In this document: piece by piece, positions 15,899-24,309 of the stretch
Layout: each line of letters starts with the position of its first letter
Numbering within the stretch: position 1 is the stretch's first letter
Assembly: GCF_021129305.1 (NCBI RefSeq)
Contig: NZ_JAJOMB010000037.1
Coordinates: 1 to 54,254, forward strand
From: Kineosporia babensis
GTDB taxonomy: Bacteria > Actinomycetota > Actinomycetes > Actinomycetales > Kineosporiaceae
Direction of reading: 5' to 3'
DNA length: 54,254 nt
Position numbers and translations under genes: made by a program
The notes under the pieces: generated by a model
Told to the model about the DNA's origin: nothing
Seen by the model: only the letters and a program-made list of their open reading frames with translations
Database searches by the model: none

Positions 15899-16261
15899 CT
15901 AGGGGATCAGCCGCAGACGCCGGGCGGACTGCACGGCGCTGTAGCGGTTGGTGGCCTGCAGCTTGTGCATGGCCGTGCGCAGATAGCCCTTGACCGTCTC
16001 GGTGCTCACGCCCAGCCGCTGCGCGGCCTCGTTGTTGGTGGCGCCCACACCGACCACGGCCAGCACGTCGATCTCACGGCCGGTCAGGTGCTGAGGGTAG
16101 AACGAGCTCTTGGCCACCGGGGGAGCACCTTCGAGGAGCTTGGCCGACATCCGGTGCAGACGGTCCTTCTGCTCCGGGTCCGAGGTGGCGCCGGCCTGAC
16201 AGCGCAGCCGGGCGAAGGTGTGGCGGACCTCTTCGAGGCGGGCCGCGGTATCGGTCGTCAT
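15899..16261 (-). CDS. Small LuxR-type HTH protein A
   Basis: 120 residues from ATG 16261 (MTTDTAARLEEVRHTFARL). Residues 1-50 are a helical, charged segment with a possible coiled coil. Residues 60-120 are a LuxR/GerE HTH: HLTGREIDVLAVVGVGATNN, EAAQRLGVSTETVKGYLRTA and MHKLQATNRYSAV. There is no receiver or ligand domain, so it is either a stand-alone regulator or acts with a partner. It follows the second HTH gene by seven bases, making a two-gene operon. Likely a transcription factor; target unknown. Confidence 0.85.
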   Translation of the reverse strand: MTTDTAARLEEVRHTFARLRCQAGATSDPEQKDRLHRMSAKLLEGAPPVAKSSFYPQHLTGREIDVLAVVGVGATNNEAAQRLGVSTETVKGYLRTAMHKLQATNRYSAVQSARRLRLIP

Positions 16262-16268
16262 CACGTGC

Positions 16269-16610
16269 TCAGGCACGAGGACGAGGGATGACGGGCCGGG
16301 CGCCGGTACCGAAGGCCGCCGCCAGGCGCGGGCTCAGGCCCAGATCCTCGGCGGCCGAGCGCAGCCGGCTGCGGGTCTGGCCCAGCGAGCTGGCGGTGAG
16401 CTGCGCGATCTGGCTGGGCCGGTAGCCCTGGCCGGCCAGGCCGAGCACGCGCCGCTGGGCGGGTGACAGGCGCAGCACCGCGGCCTTGGACGTGTCCACG
16501 TCGGCGAAGCCCAGGACCGTGGGAACGATCTCGGGCGGGAACGACTCGCCCGGGAAATCTCTTGCCAGGCGGCGGATCTCGTACACGATGGTGGAGACGT
16601 CCGCGTGCAT
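16269..16610 (-). CDS. Small LuxR-type HTH protein B
   Basis: 113 residues beginning MHADVSTIVYEIRRLARDFP. The C-terminal half is a divergent GerE-like HTH: RLSPAQRRVLGLAGQGYRPS, QIAQLTASSLGQTRSRLRSA and AEDLGLSPRLAAAFG. The sequence keeps the 'LS-x-x-x-x-x-VL-x-L-x-x-G' start of LuxR domains but the recognition helix (LGQTRSRLRSA) is closer to sigma-70 region 4-like proteins. The N-terminal 45 residues may mediate pairing with the protein encoded seven bases downstream. ATG start with GGGGAGGTA upstream, a strong ribosome site. Confidence 0.75.
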   Translation of the reverse strand: MHADVSTIVYEIRRLARDFPGESFPPEIVPTVLGFADVDTSKAAVLRLSPAQRRVLGLAGQGYRPSQIAQLTASSLGQTRSRLRSAAEDLGLSPRLAAAFGTGARPVIPRPRA

Positions 16611-16759
16611 GAAGCATTACCTCCCCGTGGCCGTACACACCATTACAGGCACCGGTACCGCACGAAGTCAACCAAACCGGGAATCCGATTTGCGGCTTTC
16701 TCGGCCAATGGTTGACACCAGTTAGTGACTGGCCGGTAAGCCTTTTCGATTCCTGGTGC

Positions 16760-16999
16760 TCAGGGCTGGATCGTAGGGGTGTTGCGGCGCTCGGCCAGCC
16801 ACCGCCGCAAGTCCCGGGCCCGGTCGAAGCAGTACCAGGCCAGCCCGAAGGCGATCGGATAGGCGGCCCAGTGCTGCCAGCCCTCGCGGGGGTACCACGC
16901 CGAGACCGTGCCGTAGGCGCCCGAGATCAACAGGACGTCCTGCAGCAGTTGCCACCAGAAGGTGGGCTCTGCCTCTTCCTCGTCCCGCTCGTCATCCAT
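16760..16999 (-). CDS. Small membrane protein of unknown function
   Basis: 79 residues. An acidic N-terminus (MDDERDEEEAEP) precedes one or two hydrophobic stretches (TFWWQLLQDVLLISGAYGTV and HWAAYPIAFGLAWYCFDRA) and a basic tail (RDLRRWLAERRN). The charge pattern suggests a small two-helix membrane protein. G/C third-position bias and Trp-rich composition support real coding. ATG start with GAGACGG upstream. It diverges from the LLM oxidoreductase. No family recognised. Confidence 0.65.
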   Translation of the reverse strand: MDDERDEEEAEPTFWWQLLQDVLLISGAYGTVSAWYPREGWQHWAAYPIAFGLAWYCFDRARDLRRWLAERRNTPTIQP

Positions 17000-17112
17000 G
17001 ACCGACCGTCTCCTCGGTGTCTGAGGCGGTCCCTTCCGGACGGCAGCCCGCGGCGATTCTAGCGGCCGATAGCCTAGACATTTCTGCAGACCATCAGCCC
17101 TTAGGGAGCACC

Positions 17113-17979
17113 GTGAAGCACGGCGTCACCATCCTCACCGACCAGTCCTGGGCGCAGGCCGGCCCGTTCTGGCTCGCCGCCGAGGAGATGGGCTTCGACC
17201 ACGCCTGGACGTACGACCACCTGGTCTGGGGCGGCCTGCCGAACTCGCCGTGGTTCGCCGGCCTGCCGATGCTGTCCGCCGCCGCGATGATCACCGAGCG
17301 GATCGAGCTCGGCACCGCGGTCTGCGCCCCCAACTTCCGCCACCCGCTGTCGCTGTACCGCGAGGCCCAGGCCCTGGACGACATCTCCGCCGGCCGGTTC
17401 GTGCTGGGCGTGGGCACCGGCGGCGACCTGGACTCGCGCATCCTGAACCTGCCCGCCCTCAGCGTGAAGGAGCGAGTGGAGCGGTTCCAGGAATTCACCG
17501 ACCTCCTCGTCCGCCTGCGCACCGAGGACCACGTCACCTCCGAAGGCCGCTGGTTCTCCACCCTCGACGCCCGCACCCTGCCCGAGCCCAACCGTATGCC
17601 GCTGGTCGTGGCCGCCAACGGCCCGCGCGGCGTGCGCTACGCCGCCCGCACCGGCGACGGCTGGATGACCCTCGGCCCCAAGGCCGAGACCCTGGACGAG
17701 TGGTTCACCGGCCTGGCCGGGCAGCAGAAGATCTTCGACGAGGAACTGGCCATCGCCGGGCGTGAGCCTGGCAGCGTGCGGCGCTACCTCATGCTCGACG
17801 CGCCCACCATGCGTCCGGCCGTGCCGTTCTCCCTGACCAGCGCCGAGTTCTACGCGGACATGACCGGCCGGGCCGGCGAGCTCGGCTTCACCGACGTGAT
17901 CACCCACTGGCCCCGTCCGGACGGGCCGTACGCGGGCGATGTGAAGGTGCTCGAGCAGGTCGCCGCTCAGATGATCTGA
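17113..17979 (+). CDS. LLM-class (F420-type) flavin oxidoreductase
   Basis: 288 residues, GTG start with GGGAG four bases upstream. Bacterial luciferase-like TIM barrel: GFDHAWTYDHLVWGGLPN near the start, the LGTAVCAPNFRHPLSLYREA strand-helix, ISAGRFVLGVGTGGD (the usual cofactor-binding G-x-G-x-G) and VVAANGPRGVRYAARTGDGW. Actinobacterial members mostly use F420H2, some FMN; the cofactor cannot be decided here. Its stop overlaps by 13 bases the end of the convergent beta-mannosidase relic. Substrate unknown. Confidence 0.88.
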   Translation: MKHGVTILTDQSWAQAGPFWLAAEEMGFDHAWTYDHLVWGGLPNSPWFAGLPMLSAAAMITERIELGTAVCAPNFRHPLSLYREAQALDDISAGRFVLGVGTGGDLDSRILNLPALSVKERVERFQEFTDLLVRLRTEDHVTSEGRWFSTLDARTLPEPNRMPLVVAANGPRGVRYAARTGDGWMTLGPKAETLDEWFTGLAGQQKIFDEELAIAGREPGSVRRYLMLDAPTMRPAVPFSLTSAEFYADMTGRAGELGFTDVITHWPRPDGPYAGDVKVLEQVAAQMI

Positions 17980-18836
17980 TCGGCGCTGCGCAGTACCTGA
18001 GCCGAGCTCAGGGCCGCCGCCGGAAGGCCCGGCGGGGCGCTCACCCGGAAGGTGTGCGTCTCGCCGGCCAGCAGCGTCACCAAGGCCTCGTCGGCCAGTG
18101 CTTCCGGGTGGAAACGGTCGGCCAGCACGGTGACGTCGCGGGCGAACGAGCGGGCGCGCACCTGCACCGCGTATCCGGTGCGGGTGGTGTGGACTGCGGT
18201 TTCAAGTGGAAACGGGTCGTAGTCCAGTTCGCGGTCGTCGGCGAAAAGATGGGTGCAGCGCATGGTTCCGGCCTCGACCACCAGGGCTTGCGAGGAGGGT
18301 TTCTCCGGGGAGGCCAGGATGCCGGGCACCTCCAGGGTCTGCGAGGCCCAGGCCGGGACGTCGAGAATCAGGGATACCCCGGCCAGGACCGAACCGTCGA
18401 AAGCGATCCGGCGCAGGGTGACGATTTCCTGGAAAGGCTCGGCGCTGTCGTTGATCACCAGCAGGTTGAGCTTGCCGTCGGCGACGCGGACGGTGAGCAG
18501 CCGAGGTGCAACCGCCCGCCGTAGCGCGTACCAGGCTGGGCTCGGGCCGGTGATGTCGCCGGGCAGGAGGACGGACCAGTCGGGCTCGGGGGCCCGGGCC
18601 TGTTCCACGGCCGAGGTGGTGGCTCGCGCCTCGTGCAGCAGGTCGGGCCAGTCCTTGGCAGGGCCGTGAGCGGGCCAGGCCAGGCGGGCTTCGTGCGGGC
18701 TCCAGTGGGCGGCGGCGCTCAGACGTTCGTCGATCACGAACCGGAAGGTGCGCCGGCCCGCGTCCATGGTCGATTCAAGGTGTAACGAGCGAAACCCTGC
18801 TTCGGAAGGTTTTTCGACGTCCACGCAGCCCTCCAT
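17967..18836 (-). pseudogene. C-terminal relic of a GH2 beta-mannosidase
   Basis: 289 open codons, but only the last two thirds look like family sequence. PSPAWYALRRAVAPRLLTV followed by NLLVINDSAEPF matches the 'PK-x-AYYALKRAFAPRLLT' start of the Ig-like C-terminal domains of GH2 beta-mannosidases, and the rest fits those beta-sandwiches up to the stop. The sugar-binding and TIM-barrel domains with both catalytic Glu (about 500 residues) are absent, so the product cannot be an active glycosidase. Residues 1-75 (FRFVIDERLSAAAHWSPHEA) are of unclear origin, perhaps another fragment. Being next to a sugar operon suggests a mannoside gene lost by deletion. Confidence 0.7.
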
Positions 18837-18930
18837 GGCAGGCGCAAGACAGGAACTTCCTGGCCCCTGGGAGGTTACGTGTCGCTGCTGAGCATTGCCG
18901 GAGAGTTCTGGGTTTTCAGGACCAAAGTCC

Positions 18931-19968
18931 TCACGACTCGCGCACGACCAGGTGCCCGGGAACGGTGTGCAGGCCCGGTGCGGGGGAGCCGTCGATGGCG
19001 GCGATCAGCAGCTCACCGGCACGCCGGCCGAGCTCCTGCAGGCCGAGATCGACCGTGGTCAGGGGCGGTCGGGCGGCCTCGGCGCTGATCACCCAGTTGT
19101 CGACTCCCACCACCCCCACCTGCATGGGCAACGATGCCCCGGACTCGCGCAGGGCGTCCGTTGCTCCTCGGGCGATCACGTCGGCTCCGCAGAAGATGCC
19201 GTCGACATCCGGGTCGCTGCGCAGCAACTGGGCCACCGCGAAGCGTCCCCAGGCTTCGGACCAGCTGCCGAACCACGGGTCGCCGACCAGTTCGAGCCCG
19301 TGCGCGCGCAGGGCTTCGACGGTGCTGTCGGCGCGCACGCGGGAGGAGGCGTGCGAGTGCGGGCCGGTGATGTGGGCGATCCGGCGGCGGCCGGTGCGGA
19401 CCAGGTGGTCGATGGCCAGGCGGGCGGCGCCGGGTTCGTCGCTGGTGACGCTGATGTCGCTCTCGTCGGCGCTCGGGGCCAGGGCGTAGACCACCGGGAC
19501 GGGCAGGTTGCGGCCGACCGGCTGGCGGGCGTCGGTGCGGCGCCCGGCCACGATGATCCCGTCCACCCGGCGCTCGAGCAGGCGCTTGATGTGGTGCTGT
19601 TCGCGGATCGGGTCGTCGCGGCTGTCGCACAGGAAGGCCAGCATCTCGCCCAGGCCCAGGGCGTCCTCGGCGCCGCGCATGATCGGGATGCTGAAGCGGC
19701 CGTAGCTGTCGGTGGTGATGATCCCGACCGTGAAGGTGCGGCCGGTCAGCAGGCTGCGGGCCACGGTGCTGGGGGCGAACTCGAGCTCCTCGGCGGCGGC
19801 TCGGACCCGGGCCCGGGTCTCCTCGCGCAGGTTGCCGCGGCCGTTGAGGGCCTTGGAGGCGGTGCCGACGGAGACTCCGGCGCGGGCGGCGACATCGGCG
19901 ATGCCGGCCCGGCGGGGCAGACCGTTCGCAGGCGGCCCGGACTCGGGAACGCTGGTGTCGCTCGTCAT
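18931..19968 (-). CDS. LacI-family repressor of the GH127/ABC operon
   Basis: 345 residues. HTH at about 21-45 (AGIADVAARAGVSVGTASKA) with hinge helix NGRGNLREETRARVRAAAEE, then a periplasmic-binding-protein-like sensor domain (TFTVGIITTDSYGRFSIPI, RRVDGIIVAGRR, DGIFCGADVIARGATDALRE, VGVVGVDNW). It diverges from the arabinofuranosidase operon. Two 17-bp operators and a promoter lie in the 175-base gap, so it almost certainly represses the operon, and itself, in the absence of an inducing sugar, probably arabinose or an arabino-oligosaccharide (inference from the GH127 target). Confidence 0.93.
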   Translation of the reverse strand: MTSDTSVPESGPPANGLPRRAGIADVAARAGVSVGTASKALNGRGNLREETRARVRAAAEELEFAPSTVARSLLTGRTFTVGIITTDSYGRFSIPIMRGAEDALGLGEMLAFLCDSRDDPIREQHHIKRLLERRVDGIIVAGRRTDARQPVGRNLPVPVVYALAPSADESDISVTSDEPGAARLAIDHLVRTGRRRIAHITGPHSHASSRVRADSTVEALRAHGLELVGDPWFGSWSEAWGRFAVAQLLRSDPDVDGIFCGADVIARGATDALRESGASLPMQVGVVGVDNWVISAEAARPPLTTVDLGLQELGRRAGELLIAAIDGSPAPGLHTVPGHLVVRES

Positions 19969-19982
19969 CGGATCAGCTAAAC

Positions 19983-19999
19983 AGGAAACCGTTTGTCCG
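19983..19999. promoter_or_regulatory. LacI operator O1
   Basis: AGGAAACCGTTTGTCCG, the exact reverse complement of the site at 20059-20075. Core AAACCGTTT is the LacI-type palindrome with central CG. It lies 14 bases upstream of the lacI-type start codon, fitting autoregulation. Confidence 0.85.
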
Positions 20000-20023
20000 G
20001 CAAGAACCGATACCGGCGAGGGG

Positions 20024-20052
20024 TTGACCCGCTCGTGGGCCCGGCCTACGTT
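20024..20052 (+). promoter_or_regulatory. Promoter of the GH127 operon
   Basis: TTGACC (20024-20029), 17-base spacer, TACGTT (20047-20052). A good housekeeping-sigma promoter; the start site would fall at the beginning of operator O2, so a bound repressor would block it. Confidence 0.7.
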
Positions 20053-20058
20053 GTGAAT

Positions 20059-20075
20059 CGGACAAACGGTTTCCT
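20059..20075. promoter_or_regulatory. LacI operator O2
   Basis: CGGACAAACGGTTTCCT, 76 bp centre to centre from O1 and inverted relative to it. Position over the predicted transcription start suits direct repression, and two sites about seven helical turns apart would allow DNA looping by a tetramer or a pair of dimers. Confidence 0.85.
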
Positions 20076-20143
20076 AAGTTTTCCTGGCGACGGCGCCGGT
20101 TCTTACGGCGGCGTGGCCGGTCCAGATCTGAGAGGGCGTCACG

Positions 20144-22018
20144 TTGACCCTTGAGACCGAATTCGTCGCGCAGGGCCCGGCCGCACCCCGCCGGCCCGCA
20201 CATCTCACCCCCTTGCCGTTGCGGTCGGCCGTCCTGCACCCGGAGTCCTCGCTGGGGCGCTGGCAGGACCTGAACGGCGCCGCGACCATCCCGCACTGCG
20301 TGGAGAACCTCGAAGCCACCGGTACCATCGCCAATTTCCGGCGCTTGGCCGAGGCCGGGGAGAACGGTCCGGAAGGCGCGTTCGCCGGGCCCTGGTTCGC
20401 CGACACCGACCTGTACAAGACGATCGAGGCGATGGGCTGGGAGATCGGCCGCTCCGGTACCGACGCCTGGACGCCCTGGCTGGCCGATCTGGCCGGCCTG
20501 ATGGAGAAGACCCAGGCCGAGGACGGCTACCTCAACACCTACGTGCAGGGGGTGGAGGGCCAGGAGCGTTTCGCCCATCCTGACTTCACGCACGAGCTGT
20601 ACTCGGCCGGGCACCTGATCCAGGCCGCGGTCGCCCTGCACCGCGGCAGCCGGGACGAGCGGTTCCTGCAGATCGGCCGCCGGGTGGCCGATTTCGTGGT
20701 CAAGCTGGACGACGGGAAGGGCAACCCGATCATCGACGGTCACCCCGAGGTGGAGACCGCCCTGGTCGAGCTGTACCGCGAGACCGGCGAGCAGGACTAC
20801 CTGACGGCGGCCGAGCGGCAGATCGACCGGCGCGGCCACCGCTCGCTGGAGCCCGGCCGGTTCGGCTCGCTGTACTACCAGGACCATCTGCCGGTGCGCG
20901 AGAACACCGAGGCCATCGGCCATTCGGTGCGCCAGCTCTACCTGGCCGCCGGTGCCACCGACGTGTACCTGGAGAACGGCGACGAGACGCTGCTGCGGGC
21001 CATGGAGAAGCTGTGGCGCAGCGCCTTCGGCACCAAGATGTACATCACCGGCGGGCACGGTTCGCGGCATCGCGACGAGGCCTACGGCGATCCGTTCGAG
21101 CTGCCGCCGGATCGGGCCTACGCCGAGACCTGCGCCTCCATCGCGGCTTTCCAGTGGGGCTGGCGGATGCTGCTGGCCACCGGGCAGGCGCACTACGCGG
21201 ACGAGATGGAACGGGCGCTGTTCAACGGTATTGCCGCCTCCACGTCGCACACCGGTAAGGCGTTCTTCTACTCCAACCCGCTGCAGCTGCGCACCGGTCA
21301 CGAGGGCTCGGACGAGGACTCGCCCAGTGAACGGCTGCCCTGGTACGGGTGCGCCTGCTGCCCGCCGAACATCGCCCGGCTGATCGCCTCGCTGCAGGGG
21401 TACACGGCCACCGGCACGGCCGGTGCTCTGCAGCTGCATCTGCTGCACGCCGGAACCTATTCCACCGATGGGCTTTCGGTCACGGTGGAGACGCAGTACC
21501 CGTACGACGGGGAGCTGGTGATCCGGGCCAGCGGCTCGGGTGAGCTGAGCGTGCGCATCCCGGCCTGGGCGGTCGGGGCCACCGCTTCGGGGGTGGAGCT
21601 GGTCGCCGGGGAGTACTTCAAGACCAGAATTGAAGACGGGGAAGAGCTGCGGATCAGCCTGCCCATGAACGCGACTCTGGTGCGGGCGGACGACCGGGTG
21701 GATGCGGTGCGCGGCTGTGTGGCGGTACTGCGCGGTCCGCTGGTGTTCTGCGTGGAGCAGGCCGACCTGCCCGAGGGCGTGGTGGTCGAGCAGTTGCACC
21801 TCGACCCGGCCGCGCCGATCACCACCGAAACCACCGAGGGTGACGTGGCACCGGTCCGGCTGCGGCTGACCGGAGTGGTGCGGGCGCTGGAACCCGCTCT
21901 CTACACCACCCTTCCGGCTCGCACCGAAGGTTCGGCCATCGAGTTCACCGCCATCCCGTACAACGCCTGGGCCAACCGTGGCCCGGGGGCGATGCGGGTC
22001 TGGCTGCCCGTGCGGTAA
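20144..22018 (+). CDS. GH127 beta-L-arabinofuranosidase
   Basis: 624 residues, TTG start with GAGAGGG eight bases upstream. The (alpha/alpha) barrel pattern is clear: AMGWEIGRSG, EKTQAEDGYLNTYVQ, HELYSAGHLIQAAVALHR, YITGGHGSRHRDEAYG and YGCACCPPNIARL. Key residues of the Bifidobacterium enzyme HypBA1 are matched by spacing: acid/base Glu312, zinc ligands Glu328 and Cys330, and Cys405/Cys406, Cys405 being the expected nucleophile. It removes terminal beta-L-arabinofuranose from oligosaccharides. No signal peptide, so it acts on sugars imported by the ABC system encoded next. First gene of the LacI-controlled operon. Confidence 0.92.
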   Translation: MTLETEFVAQGPAAPRRPAHLTPLPLRSAVLHPESSLGRWQDLNGAATIPHCVENLEATGTIANFRRLAEAGENGPEGAFAGPWFADTDLYKTIEAMGWEIGRSGTDAWTPWLADLAGLMEKTQAEDGYLNTYVQGVEGQERFAHPDFTHELYSAGHLIQAAVALHRGSRDERFLQIGRRVADFVVKLDDGKGNPIIDGHPEVETALVELYRETGEQDYLTAAERQIDRRGHRSLEPGRFGSLYYQDHLPVRENTEAIGHSVRQLYLAAGATDVYLENGDETLLRAMEKLWRSAFGTKMYITGGHGSRHRDEAYGDPFELPPDRAYAETCASIAAFQWGWRMLLATGQAHYADEMERALFNGIAASTSHTGKAFFYSNPLQLRTGHEGSDEDSPSERLPWYGCACCPPNIARLIASLQGYTATGTAGALQLHLLHAGTYSTDGLSVTVETQYPYDGELVIRASGSGELSVRIPAWAVGATASGVELVAGEYFKTRIEDGEELRISLPMNATLVRADDRVDAVRGCVAVLRGPLVFCVEQADLPEGVVVEQLHLDPAAPITTETTEGDVAPVRLRLTGVVRALEPALYTTLPARTEGSAIEFTAIPYNAWANRGPGAMRVWLPVR

Positions 22019-22033
22019 ACCATCCTTCTCCCA

Positions 22034-22061
22034 GCCCGCGCTCCAGTGTCGGGGCGCGGGC
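22034..22061 (+). promoter_or_regulatory. Intergenic stem-loop before the binding-protein gene
   Basis: GCCCGCGC (22034-22041) pairs with GCGCGGGC (22054-22061), 12-base loop, between the GH127 stop and the start at 22078. It could be an RNA-processing or stabilising element that raises binding-protein expression over the enzyme, or a partial terminator. Confidence 0.5.
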
Positions 22062-22077
22062 GGAAAGCGAAGTCGTC

Positions 22078-23361
22078 ATGGTCAGGACAACGAGGTTCGT
22101 GGCAGCAGCCGCGGCCGCGGCCATCGCCCTGGTAGGGCTGGCCGGATGCGGCGGCGGGGACGATAACAGCAGCAGTGCGTCGGACGAGCCGGTCGGCGAG
22201 GCGACGCTCTGGGCCCGGGACAGCCAGAAGGGTTTCATCAACCTGCTGGCCGACTCCTACAACAAGTCGCACGAGGGCAAGATCAAGGTCTCGGTGGTCC
22301 CGGCGGCCAGCTTCGTGCAGAAGTTCGGCACCGCGGCGGCGTCCGGCTCCGGCCCGGACATCGCCTCGATCGACCTGGTCTACCTGCCGTACTTCGCCTC
22401 CAAAGGGGTTCTGGACGACCTGACCCCGGTCCTGGACGAGCTGGAGTGGAAGGACGACCTGAGCCAGGCGCACAAGGACCTGGCCGTGTACGAGGGCAAG
22501 ACCTACGCCCTGCCGTTCACCGCCGAGGCCTCGGTGACCTTCTACAACAAGGGCCTTTTCGAGAAGGCCGGGCTGGACCCGTCGGCCCCGCCCACCACGT
22601 ACGACGAGATGCTCGAGGCGGCGCGGGCGATCAAGAAGCTGGGCGAGGGGCACTACGGCTTCGTGATGGCCGGCCAGTGCGGTGGCTGCAACATCTTCGA
22701 GTTCGCTCCGCACGTGTGGGCCAGCGGCGGCGAGGTGCTCTCCGAAGACGGCCGGACCGCCTCCTTCGACAGCCCGGAAGTGACTGCGGCGCTGGAGTTC
22801 TACCGCACGATGTGGGAGGAGGGCCTGATGGCACCCTCGTCCAAGACCGACAACGGCAGCACCCAGGGCGGCACGTTCCAGAGCGGCAAGGTCGGCATGG
22901 TCAACCTGGGCGCCTTCTTCGTGCAGACCCTGGCCGCGGACGAGAAGATCGACTTCGGCGTCACCCCGATCGTCGGCCAGAACGGCGGCACCGCCTCGTT
23001 CGCCGGCGGTGACGAGATCGCGGTGACCGCCGGGGCGAAGAACAAGGCGGTGGCCTACGACTTCGTGAAGTGGTCGACCGGCGACGAGGCGCAGACCCTG
23101 CTCGCCGAGAACTCGATCGTGCCGGTGCGCACCGACCTGGTGGAGACCGTCTACGGCCCGGACGACGAGCGCTACAAGGTGCTCGGTGAGTCGATGAGTA
23201 CCGGCCGGACCCCGTACAGCGTGGTCGAGAACGAGATCATCAACGACAACAACGGCCCCTGGGCCACGATGATCAACAAGGCGGTGTTCGGTGGTGGCGA
23301 CATCGCCGCGGCGCAGGCCGAGGCCCAGAAGGCCGCCCAGGCCATCATCGACGCAGGCTGA
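22078..23361 (+). CDS. Sugar ABC transporter substrate-binding lipoprotein
   Basis: 427 residues. Lipoprotein signal with lipobox LAGC (Cys24) and a Gly/Ser/Asp linker. Typical family 1 (MalE/UgpB-type) features: TLWARDSQKGFINLLADSYN, the AAASGSGPDIASIDL loop, VYEGKTYALPFTAEASVTFY and the AFFVQTLAADEKIDFGVTPI region. It binds a sugar or oligosaccharide outside the membrane and hands it to the two permeases encoded downstream. Context suggests an arabinose-containing oligosaccharide. It sits between two stem-loops that may set its dosage. Confidence 0.92.
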   Translation: MVRTTRFVAAAAAAAIALVGLAGCGGGDDNSSSASDEPVGEATLWARDSQKGFINLLADSYNKSHEGKIKVSVVPAASFVQKFGTAAASGSGPDIASIDLVYLPYFASKGVLDDLTPVLDELEWKDDLSQAHKDLAVYEGKTYALPFTAEASVTFYNKGLFEKAGLDPSAPPTTYDEMLEAARAIKKLGEGHYGFVMAGQCGGCNIFEFAPHVWASGGEVLSEDGRTASFDSPEVTAALEFYRTMWEEGLMAPSSKTDNGSTQGGTFQSGKVGMVNLGAFFVQTLAADEKIDFGVTPIVGQNGGTASFAGGDEIAVTAGAKNKAVAYDFVKWSTGDEAQTLLAENSIVPVRTDLVETVYGPDDERYKVLGESMSTGRTPYSVVENEIINDNNGPWATMINKAVFGGGDIAAAQAEAQKAAQAIIDAG

Positions 23362-23367
23362 GCAGCG

Positions 23368-24309
23368 ATGACCGCGACCTTGACTCCTGCCCCTTCCGCC
23401 GCTGCCACCCAGCGGCGGAAGGGGCCATGGCTGACTCAGCGCCGCCGCCGTCAGCTGGTCGGCCTCGCGCTGGTCTCCCCGGCCCTGCTCGTCGTGCTGG
23501 TGTTCTTCCTGATCCCGCTGGGCATGACCTTCTGGATGAGTCTGCACGACTGGCCGCTGCTGGGTGAGCACAGCTGGGTCGGCCTGGACAACTACCGCCA
23601 GGCCGTGCAGGACCAGACCTGGATCGACTCGGTGATTTTCACGCTCAAGTACACCGTGTTCATCACCCCGCTGCTGTTCGTCGCCGCCCTGGCCCTGGCC
23701 GTGCTGATCAACCGCCCGGGCCGGCCGGCCCGGGTGTTCCAGACCATCTTCTTCCTGCCCGTGGTGATCGGTTTCGCCGCCGCGGCCTACCTGTGGCTGT
23801 ACCTGGCCCAGCCAGGTCTGGGCCCGCTCACCGACCTGGCCGTGCACCTGGGCCTGGGCACCCGGGAGTCGAACTGGTTCGCCACCTCGACCAGCGCCCT
23901 GGTCACGGTGGTGCTGATGGTGGTCTGGAAGATGACCGGCATGCAGATGATCCTGCTGCTGTCCGGCCTGCAGTCGATCCCGGTCGAGCTCACCGAGGCG
24001 GCCCGGATCGACGGGGCCGGGCCCTGGCAGTCGTTCCGGCACGTCACCCTGCCGCTGCTGCGCCCCACCCTGGCCCTGGTCCTGGTGTTCTCGGTGGCCG
24101 GCTCGCTGCTGGCGTTCGACCAGTTCTTCATCATGACCAGCGGCGGGCCGTCCAACACCACCATCACGGCCGTCTATCAGATCTACCGGACCTCGTTCAT
24201 CAACTTCGACCTGGGCTACGGCGCAGCGCTTTCCGCCCTGCTGATGGTCGTGCTGGCGGCGGTCAGCGCGCTCCAGATGCTCCTGCTGAGGAAGACGGAC
24301 CATTCATGA
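23368..24309 (+). CDS. Sugar ABC permease, MalF type
   Basis: 313 residues, six predicted transmembrane helices after a basic N-terminus. The EAA loop that docks the ATPase reads ELTEAARIDGAGPWQSFRHV followed by TLPLLRPT. The N-terminal codons overlap a perfect 16-bp stem-loop. It starts six bases after the binding-protein stop and ends in an ATGA overlap with the next permease. Works as a heterodimer with that protein. Confidence 0.92.
   Translation: MTATLTPAPSAAATQRRKGPWLTQRRRRQLVGLALVSPALLVVLVFFLIPLGMTFWMSLHDWPLLGEHSWVGLDNYRQAVQDQTWIDSVIFTLKYTVFITPLLFVAALALAVLINRPGRPARVFQTIFFLPVVIGFAAAAYLWLYLAQPGLGPLTDLAVHLGLGTRESNWFATSTSALVTVVLMVVWKMTGMQMILLLSGLQSIPVELTEAARIDGAGPWQSFRHVTLPLLRPTLALVLVFSVAGSLLAFDQFFIMTSGGPSNTTITAVYQIYRTSFINFDLGYGAALSALLMVVLAAVSALQMLLLRKTDHS
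23389..23425 (+). promoter_or_regulatory. Perfect 16-bp stem-loop inside the start of the permease gene
   Basis: GCCCCTTCCGCCGCTG (23389-23404) pairs without mismatch with 23410-23425 across a five-base loop, 21 bases into the coding region. It would be very stable in the mRNA and lies exactly at the binding-protein/permease boundary, where many bacteria lower permease output. Confidence 0.75.

Noticed and set aside
19973-21799. 608-codon open frame on the minus strand
   Set aside because: Mirror frame of the GH127 gene, no recognisable domain.
21901-24303. 800-codon open frame on the minus strand
   Set aside because: Antisense to the GH127 end, the binding protein and a permease, all clear families.
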